A DNA stretch of 64,000 nucleotides from JASLZO01 sp965247995. GTDB lineage: Bacteria; Chloroflexota; Dehalococcoidia; UBA6926. The notes under the pieces were generated by a model, which was given only the letters and a program-made list of their open reading frames with translations, searched no databases and was not told the DNA's origin. The DNA lies in assembly GCA_965247995.1 (NCBI GenBank), contig OZ252041.1, forward strand, positions 1,426,001-1,490,000. Reading direction: 5' to 3'. Each line of letters opens with the position of its first letter. Positions within the stretch are counted from its first letter, which is position 1. A program made the translations under genes and the position numbers. Shown here in pieces: positions 13,964 through 21,548 of this stretch.

Positions 13964-14187
13964 CAGCAGGCCAAGTTTTTGCCGCGCAACTCCAATCGCG
14001 CCGATTCGGCAACGTCAGTGATTCGCGTGACTCGCCGGCGATACTCGTTGAACCCCCTCAGACGATCCCAATAGCTGCCGCCACCCGCGTACGGGTTCCC
14101 CCACTTTGTCGGTCGCCCGACATACACCGTGTTCGGCGGCATCCGCCACCCCTTGGTGCGCTGGCGTTGTATCCGCTGGGGCTTCAC
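13894..14187 (-). CDS. DUF4326 protein
   Basis: This 97-residue GTG-started protein contains VYVGRPTKWGNPY near residue 21 and ELRGKNLACWCPLGQPCHADVL near the end, the two signatures of DUF4326. This family is frequent in phages, with Cys and His residues (CWC...CHAD) that could bind metal. The biochemical role is not established; a nucleotide or nucleoside processing function has been suggested for related folds. The start overlaps the upstream remnant (GTGA), and the stop is one base before the methyltransferase ATG. Confidence 0.88.
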   Translation of the reverse strand: MKPQRIQRQRTKGWRMPPNTVYVGRPTKWGNPYAGGGSYWDRLRGFNEYRRRVTRITDVAESARLELRGKNLACWCPLGQPCHADVLLDVANGEVVA

Positions 14188-14324
14188 GCCACCACCTCGG
14201 CGGACACGTTCAGCAATGGCGCATCCTCAACGATCCGACGCCGCGCGATCTCCACGTACTCAGGATTGAGTTCGATGCCAATGAAGCTGCGCCCATGTCG
14301 GAGCGCCACGACGCCAGTCGTCAC
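14184..14324 (-). pseudogene. C-terminal remnant of an N6/N4 DNA methyltransferase, still in the operon
   Basis: A 46-codon GTG frame reads VTTGVVALRHGRSFIGIELN followed by PEYVEIARRRI. This is the end of the SAM-binding domain of DNA-(adenine-N6 or cytosine-N4) methyltransferases (TGTTGVAAL...R.FIGIE.....Y). The catalytic DPPY/SPPY half is absent; the MazG-like gene occupies its place. The GTG overlaps the MazG-like stop and the TGA overlaps the DUF4326 start, so the fragment may still be translated. Confidence 0.65.
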
Positions 14325-14968
14325 AGCGCCTTCCCTCCGTGCCGGTGGGAGCGTGTGCGGTTGTAGGCCAACTTCGCCTCAATAGCGGCGTCCAGGTCAA
14401 CCTCATAGTGAGCGGCCATCTGTTGAACAGCCCGGACAACTTGCGCTGACGCACGCAGGCCCAAGATGCGCCAACGGATGCTGTCAACTAAGTTATGAAG
14501 GATGAAAATCCATTCGCCAAACGAGGGTTCATCGTGTAAAGAGACGGGCGAGCGGGCATCCCAATAATGCCGCGAACCTGGGGGTAAATTGGACAAATCG
14601 ACCTCGTAGTGCTCCGCTATGTCCGCCACACGGATCACCACATCGGCCAGTTCGGACGCGACGCCTTCAGGTTTGCATAGCGCCGCGTATTCAACGAACT
14701 CCCAGTAGTCGAACTTCCGGGCGTCCTTGTTATAGATAAACCAGCACTCGACCACTTTTTGGTCTGGGTCGCGATGCGAGGGCGGCGGGATCGTGCGCCG
14801 CAGTATCTCCAGCGAGGACGCCAATCCCCATTCTCTGTACGCCTCCAGCGCCTCGCTCAACTCGGAGTGCACCAGTGCGATCAGGTCGCCGAACGTGCGC
14901 TCCTCGTCCCAACAGCCTTTCTCCTTGGCGATGGCGTGGGCCTCTTTCTGTAGTTCAGCTAGTTTCAT
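14321..14968 (-). CDS. MazG-like nucleoside triphosphate pyrophosphohydrolase
   Basis: This 215-residue helical protein carries the MazG metal-binding pattern: LVHSELSEALEAYR (ExxE) and SELADVVIRVADIAEHY (ExxxD). It ends KLAYNRTRSHRHGGKAL, as many phage and actinobacterial MazG-like proteins do. A second half-copy of the AEHYEVDL segment (MAAHYEVDLDAAI) suggests an internal duplication. The family hydrolyses (d)NTPs to monophosphates. With the dCTP deaminase-like protein it would reshape nucleotide pools. Confidence 0.8.
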   Translation of the reverse strand: MKLAELQKEAHAIAKEKGCWDEERTFGDLIALVHSELSEALEAYREWGLASSLEILRRTIPPPSHRDPDQKVVECWFIYNKDARKFDYWEFVEYAALCKPEGVASELADVVIRVADIAEHYEVDLSNLPPGSRHYWDARSPVSLHDEPSFGEWIFILHNLVDSIRWRILGLRASAQVVRAVQQMAAHYEVDLDAAIEAKLAYNRTRSHRHGGKAL

Positions 14969-15465
14969 TCGAGCGCCTCCTCGATTTCCGCGACGATCTC
15001 GTCTAGGTAATCCTTAAGCCAGCCCTGCGGCTCGTCATGAGCGCTTAAGAGAGCCAGGAATTCTTCCGGCTCGTCCTGACCCCATTGTTCGGCTGTGGCT
15101 ATCGCGGCATCTCGGAGGCCGACGTTCGAGGACTTGAGTGCGTCTCTGATTAGGTCAACGCGCCATTCCTTCGTGGTGCCGATCGAGTCGATGGCCCTCA
15201 TTCGGCCAAGAATCTCGGCCCCGAGCCATTGGTCGGCTTCATCGAGCACGAGGGACCGGACGGCGTGCATTCCGCCGACAACGAGAATGTCGCCTAAGAG
15301 GTCATCGGCAGGATGGTCGTAGCCATCCTCAGTCGGGAAACGCACGAACAACTCGCGAAGATCGCTTGTGCACCGCCTGCACAGCACGTTCCCAGCGCGT
15401 GGGCCATGGCGGCGCTCCACGCACAGCGTCGGCGCGTCCTCGTGTCGCAGGTCAGCTAGGTTCAT
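14965..15465 (-). CDS. Unknown soluble protein
   Basis: The ATG at 15465 follows GAGGAGAT. The 166-residue product has a CVERRHGPRAGNVLCRRCTSDL segment that could bind zinc (Cys...CxxC), then a helical acidic body and a Glu-rich end (LDEIVAEIEEALE). The ATGA junction with the MazG-like gene suggests coupling. No family is recognised. Confidence 0.6.
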   Translation of the reverse strand: MNLADLRHEDAPTLCVERRHGPRAGNVLCRRCTSDLRELFVRFPTEDGYDHPADDLLGDILVVGGMHAVRSLVLDEADQWLGAEILGRMRAIDSIGTTKEWRVDLIRDALKSSNVGLRDAAIATAEQWGQDEPEEFLALLSAHDEPQGWLKDYLDEIVAEIEEALE

Positions 15466-15674
15466 CGCCGTATCTCCTCTTCCGACATCGGGCGCCTCCC
15501 CGTGGCAACGCGATGGCCCGTTGCTCGCTCGTGAGCCCGTTGGGCAGAGCGATCGATTCGGGGCCCTTTTCGTCGACTCGCCCAATCGGCCCGCCGCCGC
15601 GACCACGGGCAGTGATGACAGTCTTGGCCCACCAACCACCGAACGCGGGCCTCTTTCCGTTCGCGGAGATTCAT
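15462..15674 (-). CDS. Small basic protein with Cys-His pair
   Basis: This 70-residue ORF is linked by 4-base overlaps to both neighbours. It contains VGQDCHHCPWSRRRADW, a CxxHC-type metal-binding candidate, and is otherwise Arg-rich. The function is unknown; the operon position is the strongest support. Confidence 0.5.
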   Translation of the reverse strand: MNLRERKEARVRWLVGQDCHHCPWSRRRADWASRRKGPRIDRSAQRAHERATGHRVATGRRPMSEEEIRR

Positions 15675-15961
15675 CTCAGTCGCCGCCCGACCTCAGAGAT
15701 CGCGCGATCCAAGTCAGTGCGGTCAGGCGACGAGGCCCGCACCTCGACGAGGGCGTCGTAACACGTGCTCAGCACTTTCCGCGATATGCGAATGCCGCTG
15801 ACGGGCCGCTGCATCGGCGTTACGCGAGTGAACGCCCGGGCGTGGACTCCACACACCCAGGTGCGTTTCCCGTACGGCAATTCCGCGCAATACCGGGCGG
15901 GATGGGTACACAGTCGGCGCGTCGCCCAAACGATCTCCTGGCAGGTCTGGCCAAAGTTCAT
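15671..15961 (-). CDS. Unknown protein with Cys residues
   Basis: The ATG at 15961 overlaps the upstream stop. The 96-residue product reads MNFGQTCQEIVWATRRLC, then HPARYCAELPYGKRTWVCGVHARA, a Cys/His set (C, C, C, CxxH) that looks like a treble-clef-type zinc site seen in many small phage proteins. The C-terminus is helical. No function is assigned. Confidence 0.55.
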   Translation of the reverse strand: MNFGQTCQEIVWATRRLCTHPARYCAELPYGKRTWVCGVHARAFTRVTPMQRPVSGIRISRKVLSTCYDALVEVRASSPDRTDLDRAISEVGRRLR

Positions 15962-16341
15962 ACCCGCTCCTCTGGCGGCGTCCACGGCCATCCGAGCAGC
16001 CGGAACACCGTCTCCTCGTCGGGACACGCGATCTCGTTGCCTTCGGGGTCCGTCACGCCGGCGTAGGCGTGACCCTTCATCCCCAACTCACGGAATCGCG
16101 CCATGACGCGGACGTTGAATTCGCGCGGCCCCGTTCGCACCAGTCGACTCATGCCCCAGTTCTCCTCCGTTGCGCTAAACGCATCGACGGGGATCCCAGA
16201 CGGGACGTGGACCATGAGCTTGTTCTGCCAGCCGTAGGTCGGCTGGCCAAGTTTGTTGAGGCGCTTCTCTAAGACCGTGCCGTTCTTCACCATCCCCGAC
16301 ATAACGGTTGCTTCCAATCCGGGAGGATCCAAGATCTCCAA
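15958..16341 (-). CDS. Unknown protein downstream of the iteron-like array
   Basis: This 127-residue soluble protein has no cysteine cluster or membrane segment. Recognisable stretches are GWQNKLMVHVPSGIPVDAFSA, ENWGMSRLV and VMARFRELGMKGHAYAGV. It is the first gene after the repeat array in the leftward direction, so its promoter may lie in the array. The family is not recognised. Confidence 0.55.
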   Translation of the reverse strand: MEILDPPGLEATVMSGMVKNGTVLEKRLNKLGQPTYGWQNKLMVHVPSGIPVDAFSATEENWGMSRLVRTGPREFNVRVMARFRELGMKGHAYAGVTDPEGNEIACPDEETVFRLLGWPWTPPEERV

Positions 16342-16355
16342 TATTCATTGAAATA

Positions 16356-16553
16356 ACCGTCAACCCGTCATAGAGGGATGACCAACCGCTTGAACTCGTG
16401 CTCTAGAGCCATGACGGGTGGGTTGGCAACCCGTCATACAACCCGTCATACCCGCCATGCCCCTGACGGATGCATGACGGGTGCAGGGGTAACCCGTCAT
16501 GCCCTGGACCGCGTCCCCATGCGGTTTATGACGGGATGACGGGTATGACGGGT
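16356..16553. repeat. Iteron-like array of ATGACGGGT / ACCCGTCAT
   Basis: Eight exact 9-mers lie at 16363-16371 (-), 16411-16419 (+), 16429-16437 (-), 16441-16449 (-), 16474-16482 (+), 16492-16500 (-), 16536-16544 (+) and 16545-16553 (+). Near matches lie at 16356, 16450, 16463 and 16528. The last three form a tandem run followed by an AT- and T-rich stretch up to the primase gene. The 16,342-16,614 region holds no gene. Dense short repeats in both orientations beside a primase-helicase gene suggest a replication origin; an operator array is the alternative. Confidence 0.65.
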
Positions 16554-16614
16554 GTTTTGGGGGTTCATGGTTTTCTCTCCTTTATTCCCTTGTGTTTTGA
16601 GTTCTGTCGATGAT

Positions 16615-18960
16615 TTATGGTGCGTATACCGGCTCGTCATCAGCGGGTTCCTTGAGGCTGATGGTCCAACCGCGCGTCCTCATGTCGCGCTTGTTGATGA
16701 TCGAGAAGCGGGTACTGAGCGCCTGCTCCATGTCGTGGAGACTCTTCCCGAGCTTCACTTTGTTCCCGTAGGGGAACGGGACGCCCAGATCTCCCGCGAC
16801 GTCCTTCAGCTCCTTCCAGAGCTGGTCGGTGGTTACGGTCTTTGTGACGCTCCCGTCGATCTGGGCCTGCTGGGCGGTGCCAGCCGCGGTGAACCACTCC
16901 TCAAGGAGGAACAGGAGATCGCTTTCCTCGGCTGCAAAGTCGTTTTGCGCCGACTTCAGCTTGCGGAGGATACGAGCGACCGTTGCATCGGGAATCTCGG
17001 TGGCCCTGCCGATTCGGGCGGCGATTACGGCGAAGTCCGCCATACGGATCATTGCCGGGGTTGAGGTCGGCGTCACGGTCGCGACGACTCGGTTCAGCAG
17101 CCCAACGTAATCAGTGAGGAGCTCGTCGCGGTTCGCGTTCACTTCCTTAAGCAGTTGGTACTCAGCGCGCCGGTCCTCGTCATTCATCCGGCCCAGATAG
17201 AAGAGAAGCAACCGCGACGCGGTGTCCGGCTGACGGAACCGCGGGGTCCGTGCAGTGAGACCCAGGAAACACCGCACTACGTAGGTGCCCACATCATTGT
17301 TGGTGTAGAGCGCTCGCTTCGAGATCTGGGCTCCAGTCGCGATCTTGTTGAGATCCCCCTGGAACCACTTCACCGACTGATCCAGGTTGTCGTACGCCGC
17401 GAAGTGACGATTCGTGACGGTGACCCAGAAGTCCTCCTGCTTATCGTGTTGCGGCGTGTCCACCTGGAACGAGGGGCCGAAAAAGGTGATCCCGACTCGG
17501 CGGAGCGCGAAGCTCTTCCCCGACCCCTCTGGCCCGATCAGGAGCGCGGGCGGTTTGGTTGGTTGAACGGAGTCGAACGCCATCGACAGCAGCCAGATCG
17601 TGAAGAGATGCCCGAGCTCTTCCGGCGTATGGCCATCTTCGTGCTGTGCGAAGTTGAGGTTGTCGACCAGCATTCTTCGCAACAAGCCAGTGGGTTCGGT
17701 GCGGCCCGTCCAGGTCCAGGGAACCGAATCCGAGGCCGGGATGAACAGGACCCCGTCGCTGCCGTTATCGATCTCCTCAATCGCATCTCCGGTGAGCTTG
17801 AGCAGACGGCCGTTGCCCTGATCGACATACATGATGTTCCGGTCGTCGTCGTAATGAGCAAATCGGTGGATCTGCACGTGCTCACCGCGGAGGCGGGCCT
17901 CAACCTTCGCCTGTTGAATCACGAACTTGTGCCGATTGTCTTTGGAACTCAGTCCGTACTTGTCGGCCAGGAGGACATCCATCGCGAAGCTCTCGATTTC
18001 GCAGATCTCTTTCGATTCGGAGTCGAAGAAGAAATAGCGGTTGTCTGCTGTGATCAACCGCCCAAGTTGAAGCAGACCCCGGTCAACCATCCGGACCGCA
18101 AGCTCGTGGTGGGCGTTCCGCTCGGTGAGCTCGTACGCCTCGGAAGTGCCTCTCTCGGCGTGGTTACCTTCCTCCACGAGCTGTTGGGATTCGGGCTCCC
18201 ATTCATCAGTTGCTTCGACGGCCGCCTCGAGATCCGCTGGCGTGTGGTCGGCGTCCAGCCAGTCGGACACATCACCTCTGCGCGGAAGGCCAGGCAACCC
18301 GAGGAGCTTGACCGTGAGTGCGGTGCTCTCGATTGACTGACATATCGCCAGCGCATGACTTTCGCCAGGCCCGTCGTTGTCTGGGATCACGACGACGGGT
18401 CGCCCTTTGACGAACGCTCCGTACTCGCTCCGCCACTTCCCCGTCCCTTGGGGGTTGGTCGTCGCGATCAGTCCCAGCGAATGAAGGCGGTCGACATCCT
18501 TCTCCCCCTCGGCGATGTACACGGTCAGAAGGGGATCGGCCGCCAACAGCTCGGGCAGTCGATACAGAACTCGCCGGACTCCATTGAGGCGCCATATCCA
18601 CTCGCCGGGTTTCGCGGGATCCGGCCGCCGCTGGCGTATCTCCTTGCCAGCGAACCGAACCACCTGATAGAGGAGCTTTCCGCCTTCGTCGCGGTAGTCG
18701 TACGTCGCCTCGATCCTCGGCAACGCGGAACCCGCTGGCTCGGGTTGTGACAACCCAAATAAATCGGCGAGCTGCTCAAGCGACCACGATTCGCTTTCGG
18801 CATGGCAGTAGGCATTGCCTTCCGGCCAGACGACCATCGAGGCCTTGGCGTCGTCGTGGAAAGGGCACCGGGCCGGTGCGCCCTTGGAACGGGGGATGCC
18901 CGTGAGTCCAAGCTTTGCGAATACCTGTTGGCGAAGGTAGTCCTGGTCGGAGGAGGTCAC
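16615..18960 (-). CDS. Primase-helicase (CHC2-like zinc site, TOPRIM, P-loop ATPase)
   Basis: This 781-residue GTG-started protein follows AGGGAG. Residues 25-60 hold a degenerate CHC2 zinc motif (CPFHDDAKASMVV, YCHAE). Residues 145-215 are a TOPRIM domain (VYIAEGEKDVDRL with the catalytic Glu, VVVIPDNDGPGE). The C-terminal half carries a superfamily-3-like or VirE-like ATPase: Walker A GPEGSGKS near residue 480, Walker B-like FAAYDNLD and a LTARTPRFRQPDTASRLLLF arginine-finger region. The last 90 residues form a winged-helix-like end. It should unwind and prime the element's DNA and probably acts at the adjacent repeat array. Confidence 0.88.
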   Translation of the reverse strand: MTSSDQDYLRQQVFAKLGLTGIPRSKGAPARCPFHDDAKASMVVWPEGNAYCHAESESWSLEQLADLFGLSQPEPAGSALPRIEATYDYRDEGGKLLYQVVRFAGKEIRQRRPDPAKPGEWIWRLNGVRRVLYRLPELLAADPLLTVYIAEGEKDVDRLHSLGLIATTNPQGTGKWRSEYGAFVKGRPVVVIPDNDGPGESHALAICQSIESTALTVKLLGLPGLPRRGDVSDWLDADHTPADLEAAVEATDEWEPESQQLVEEGNHAERGTSEAYELTERNAHHELAVRMVDRGLLQLGRLITADNRYFFFDSESKEICEIESFAMDVLLADKYGLSSKDNRHKFVIQQAKVEARLRGEHVQIHRFAHYDDDRNIMYVDQGNGRLLKLTGDAIEEIDNGSDGVLFIPASDSVPWTWTGRTEPTGLLRRMLVDNLNFAQHEDGHTPEELGHLFTIWLLSMAFDSVQPTKPPALLIGPEGSGKSFALRRVGITFFGPSFQVDTPQHDKQEDFWVTVTNRHFAAYDNLDQSVKWFQGDLNKIATGAQISKRALYTNNDVGTYVVRCFLGLTARTPRFRQPDTASRLLLFYLGRMNDEDRRAEYQLLKEVNANRDELLTDYVGLLNRVVATVTPTSTPAMIRMADFAVIAARIGRATEIPDATVARILRKLKSAQNDFAAEESDLLFLLEEWFTAAGTAQQAQIDGSVTKTVTTDQLWKELKDVAGDLGVPFPYGNKVKLGKSLHDMEQALSTRFSIINKRDMRTRGWTISLKEPADDEPVYAP

Positions 18961-18966
18961 TTTGTG

Positions 18967-19227
18967 TTACTCCCTAAAGGTCTCGGGCGGGGGGGGGACG
19001 GCGGGGCTCAGGTCCTCCAAACGGGAGTTCGGTACGTCCTCGACATGAAGAGTCAGCTCGGTTTCGCATCGCTTGCATCGCTGGTCGGACGGCGGAGTCG
19101 TATCGGACATCCATCGGATCGTGTTTCGGGCCGCGCAGCTCGCGCACCTGAGTTGGCACATGTAGACGATTCGGCGCTCGGGAACAGGTGCCACCGGCAC
19201 GCTCCGTCCGCGTTTAGGAGTCGGCAT
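18967..19227 (-). CDS. Small zinc-ribbon protein
   Basis: The ATG at 19227 gives 86 residues. Two CxxC knuckles (CASC near residue 29 and CKRC near residue 50) are about 20 residues apart, as in a zinc ribbon, and the tail is Pro-rich. The gene overlaps the end of the upstream membrane-protein gene by 14 bases and ends 6 bases before the primase start, so it is probably co-expressed with primase. Confidence 0.6.
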   Translation of the reverse strand: MPTPKRGRSVPVAPVPERRIVYMCQLRCASCAARNTIRWMSDTTPPSDQRCKRCETELTLHVEDVPNSRLEDLSPAVPPPPETFRE

Positions 19228-19552
19228 GATCGACGTGGCGGTTTCCGGCCTCGTCCGTTCGCGTTTCGTGCTCGCCCTGGGGCGCGATGCGACGGAACCA
19301 AGCCCAACGCATCGCGTAGTTGATGACGGCTGCACCAGTCGCGATTCCGAGCATGTACGACCACCAGACGACGGCCACGATCCCGATCCCCGCAATCACC
19401 GGCATTTCCGGGAGCTGCTGGCGCCACCAGGAGATCAGGAAGAAGAGGGTCATACAACCGAACGCTATGAACATGCCCTCTAGGTGTGTCCCTTTGTTCA
19501 ATAGGGCTTCCCGTGCGGTGAGAAGTTGACCGTTTCTTCGGTAACCGAACAT
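19214..19552 (-). CDS. Small membrane protein
   Basis: This 112-residue protein has an AAGGAGGAGAC ribosome site. Its hydrophobic segments are at about residues 26-43 and 50-80 (MFIAFGCMTLFFLISWW; PVIAGIGIVAVVWWSYMLGIATG). The charged ends suggest both termini are in the cytoplasm. The family is unknown. In this early operon it might be a superinfection-exclusion type protein, but nothing specific supports that. Confidence 0.6.
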   Translation of the reverse strand: MFGYRRNGQLLTAREALLNKGTHLEGMFIAFGCMTLFFLISWWRQQLPEMPVIAGIGIVAVVWWSYMLGIATGAAVINYAMRWAWFRRIAPQGEHETRTDEAGNRHVDHADS

Positions 19553-19606
19553 GTCTCCTCCTTGTTGGGTCCTCTCACGTTGTAGTCGTCTGGATCGTGC
19601 CGATGG

Positions 19607-19987
19607 CTAACGCACGCCGTCTCGGAGCCGGATCAGGAGGCCGACGCTGACGTTGACGCGGGCAGCTTCATCAGCGACCACGGCCAGCGCACAATCGATG
19701 CACCAAGCGAGAGCATCGGCAGACGAATGGACCACTCGTTCGGGGTCGAACGTCTTCCCGCATCGATCACAGCCGCCGTTCAGTTCGGACGCGAACGACG
19801 GACTTTTCAGAGCCTCCAATTCGTCTGCGAGGACCGCGGCCAAATACGCCTCTGGGCTCGGCAACGACATGCCCTTGCCCATCGCCTCTTGGAGCCGAGC
19901 GAGATGGTCGTCGATGACACTCGTGACTGAGTAGTGGCCCAAGGCGGACCACAGCCGTGTGTATGAGCTTGGATGGAGCTTGGCCAT
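19607..19987 (-). CDS. Zinc-knuckle protein A
   Basis: This 126-residue protein has a helical N-terminal half and a C-terminal module CDRCGKTFDPERV ... CIDCALAVVADEAARVNVSVGLLIRLRDGV. The same module ends the 20455-20913 protein, so the two are paralogues with different N-termini. Four Cys (CxxC ... CxxC) probably bind one zinc. The function is unknown. Confidence 0.65.
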   Translation of the reverse strand: MAKLHPSSYTRLWSALGHYSVTSVIDDHLARLQEAMGKGMSLPSPEAYLAAVLADELEALKSPSFASELNGGCDRCGKTFDPERVVHSSADALAWCIDCALAVVADEAARVNVSVGLLIRLRDGVR

Positions 19988-20005
19988 GGTTTGTTAGGGC
20001 ACTCC

Positions 20006-20383
20006 TCAGCCCTGATCCGCGGCCTGGTCCCCGCCGAGCCCGTCGTCCTCGTCGTCGACCCGTTGGAATGGCACGAGGCCGTTCGCCGCTCGCGTCTGCG
20101 CTCCGCGTTTCGCTGCGTCCTTGCGGACCTGCCGCACGATTCCCCGGCGCTGGTTGTAGATCGCTTGGACGACCTCGGGCGGCAGGAAAATGCGCTGCCC
20201 ACCCTTGGCATCCATGATCTGGAGGAACAAGAAGTCCTGGTCGTCGGGCGGTATCGTGGCATCGATCGTGGACCGCCGCCGTTTGAACCCGGGCACCCCT
20301 TCGAAGGCGCCGCGAATCTTCTCCCACTCTGTGAGGCCGATGGTCTCGTTCGTGCATGCCCGCGTCTCGCTGAATTGGTTCAT
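20006..20383 (-). CDS. Unknown protein of the early operon
   Basis: The ATG at 20383 was chosen because AGAAAGGAA precedes it; a GTG nine codons upstream is possible. The 125-residue product contains LTEWEKIRGAF, FKRRRSTIDATIPPDDQDFLFLQI and a helix IFLPPEVVQAIYNQRRGIVRQVRKDAAKRG, and ends acidic (DDEDDGLGGDQAADQG). The acidic tail resembles those of single-strand DNA-binding proteins, but the core does not look like an OB fold to me. It lies between the two zinc-knuckle paralogues. Confidence 0.6.
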   Translation of the reverse strand: MNQFSETRACTNETIGLTEWEKIRGAFEGVPGFKRRRSTIDATIPPDDQDFLFLQIMDAKGGQRIFLPPEVVQAIYNQRRGIVRQVRKDAAKRGAQTRAANGLVPFQRVDDEDDGLGGDQAADQG

Positions 20384-20454
20384 GTCGGTGGTCGTTCCTT
20401 TCTGTTTCACGTCGTCGCGTCGAATCGGGAGTTCGCATGGGTCTCGGGTGGGCG

Positions 20455-20913
20455 TTACAACACCCTGTTCCGCAATTCGCGTAAGAGGCCGGCGCTGATG
20501 TCGATGCGGGCCAGATCGTCAGTCGTCGTTGCCAGCGTGCAGTCCAGACAGGAGGCCGAGCCGGCAGCGCGGGTCAGTTGCTCGGCGTTGAGTGACTTGC
20601 CGCAGCGGTCGCACGGGACGTTGCTCATGCGGGGGAGCGCAGCGGTCGAGAGAAACTCGTCCGCTAGGGCGGCGGCCAGGTGGAGAAGCAAGGACGCCGC
20701 TAATGCCAGCGGCGGGTCGTCTCCATTCTCCAAGTGCCGTGCGACATCGACCACGTCTCCCACCTCGCGGGCTGTCTGCGCGGTCTGTAGCAATCTGTCG
20801 GCAAAATCGCGGTCAATGCCCGCGGCATCCAGGCGGTCATACACGTGGGAAGGGAGATGGCCCATACCAGCGTCTCCCCCCAACGGGTTATACTTCCCCT
20901 GCGGTTGGGTCAC
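20455..20913 (-). CDS. Zinc-knuckle protein B
   Basis: This GTG-started, 152-residue protein has a very strong ribosome site (AAAGGAGGTCACC). The N-terminal half is helical (HVYDRLDAAGIDRDFADRLL); the C-terminal module CDRCGKSLNAEQL ... CLDCTLATTTDDLARIDISAGLLRELRNRV parallels the 19607-19987 protein. The duplicated module within 1 kb points to a local duplication followed by N-terminal divergence. Confidence 0.65.
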   Translation of the reverse strand: MTQPQGKYNPLGGDAGMGHLPSHVYDRLDAAGIDRDFADRLLQTAQTAREVGDVVDVARHLENGDDPPLALAASLLLHLAAALADEFLSTAALPRMSNVPCDRCGKSLNAEQLTRAAGSASCLDCTLATTTDDLARIDISAGLLRELRNRVL

Positions 20914-20946
20914 TTCGGTGACCTCCTTTCGAGCGGCTCGGCCTTG

Positions 20947-21219
20947 CTAGGGGTTGCGAGCCGCTCTTGTCTTTCTAGCCTTCTGCTCCTTCGCGAGTCG
21001 CATCGCCGCCATCTCGCGCCGCATCAGTGCGTCCGCGCGTCTCTGACGCTCTGCTTCTGTGAGTTCGTTGTTCGGATCTACTTGGCGCAACCGACGTTCG
21101 TTACGCTTCTGACGTGCAGGGGCCGTGATGTCTCGGCTCGAATACCGCGAGCTGGTCGTATACCCGCCCTTACGGCTCGCCAGAATCCGCCACAGAGGAG
21201 GGTCGGAAGTGTCAGGCAT
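20947..21219 (-). CDS. Small basic, Arg/Lys-rich protein
   Basis: This 90-residue protein overlaps the end of the HTH gene by 8 bases. After MPDTSDPPLWRILASRKGG it is almost wholly charged helix (ELTEAERQRRADALMRREMAAM), so it probably binds nucleic acid or is part of a complex. It is not recognised. Confidence 0.5.
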   Translation of the reverse strand: MPDTSDPPLWRILASRKGGYTTSSRYSSRDITAPARQKRNERRLRQVDPNNELTEAERQRRADALMRREMAAMRLAKEQKARKTRAARNP

Positions 21220-21448
21220 CAGCTGAGCTCTCCTCCCCTCCGCCTGCGCAGACCGCAGCTATGACGTCCTGCCAGGAGAACCCGGCGATGCGCTGCCACA
21301 TCCATAGCATCTGACGAGTGACCCCAAGCGCTTCTGCTATATCCGGTTGAAACATAGTTCCCCGCTCGAGGCACAAGTCGATGCAGATCTCTCGTAGAGG
21401 TTTGCCGTAGCGCTTCTCGATCAACTCAGCGCGGGGTGGGAGGGGCAT
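21212..21448 (-). CDS. Small helix-turn-helix protein, first gene of the leftward operon
   Basis: This 78-residue protein has a central FQPDIAEALGVTRQMLWMWQRIAG, a clear helix-turn-helix, preceded by RYGKPLREICIDLCLE. It is divergent from the repressor gene, with about 100 bases between them, so it is in the position of a Cro-like or excision-type regulator. Confidence 0.65.
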   Translation of the reverse strand: MPLPPRAELIEKRYGKPLREICIDLCLERGTMFQPDIAEALGVTRQMLWMWQRIAGFSWQDVIAAVCAGGGEESSADA

Positions 21449-21492
21449 CGGGCTCGTGTATCCGTACAGCGAACATGCTTACTTCGCGGCCG

Positions 21493-21522
21493 AGACTAAA
21501 ACTCTCTCCTATGTCCTGTCAA
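21493..21522 (-). promoter_or_regulatory. Probable leftward early promoter
   Basis: On the minus strand a perfect TTGACA (21517-21522) is followed after 18 bases by TAGTCT (21493-21498). It lies in the divergent gap between the repressor and the small HTH gene and would drive the long leftward operon. I could not identify a convincing repressor palindrome. Confidence 0.5.
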
Positions 21523-21548
21523 ACGTTCTTTGCACCAATCTATCGACT

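Noticed and set aside
14260..14487. 75-codon leftward frame over the MazG-like 3' end
   Set aside because: It is a shifted shadow of the MazG-like gene; the real short frame here is the methyltransferase remnant in another phase.
15365..16106. Rightward frames of over 100 codons opposite the small leftward genes
   Set aside because: Composition is shadow-like and they would be embedded opposite four coupled genes with good starts.
16356..16553. CRISPR array
   Set aside because: The repeats are only 9 bases, in both orientations, with irregular spacing and no uniform spacers.
17155..18336. 393-codon rightward frame opposite the primase-helicase
   Set aside because: It is the antisense of conserved primase sequence; no motif or ribosome site, and high GC makes such frames common.
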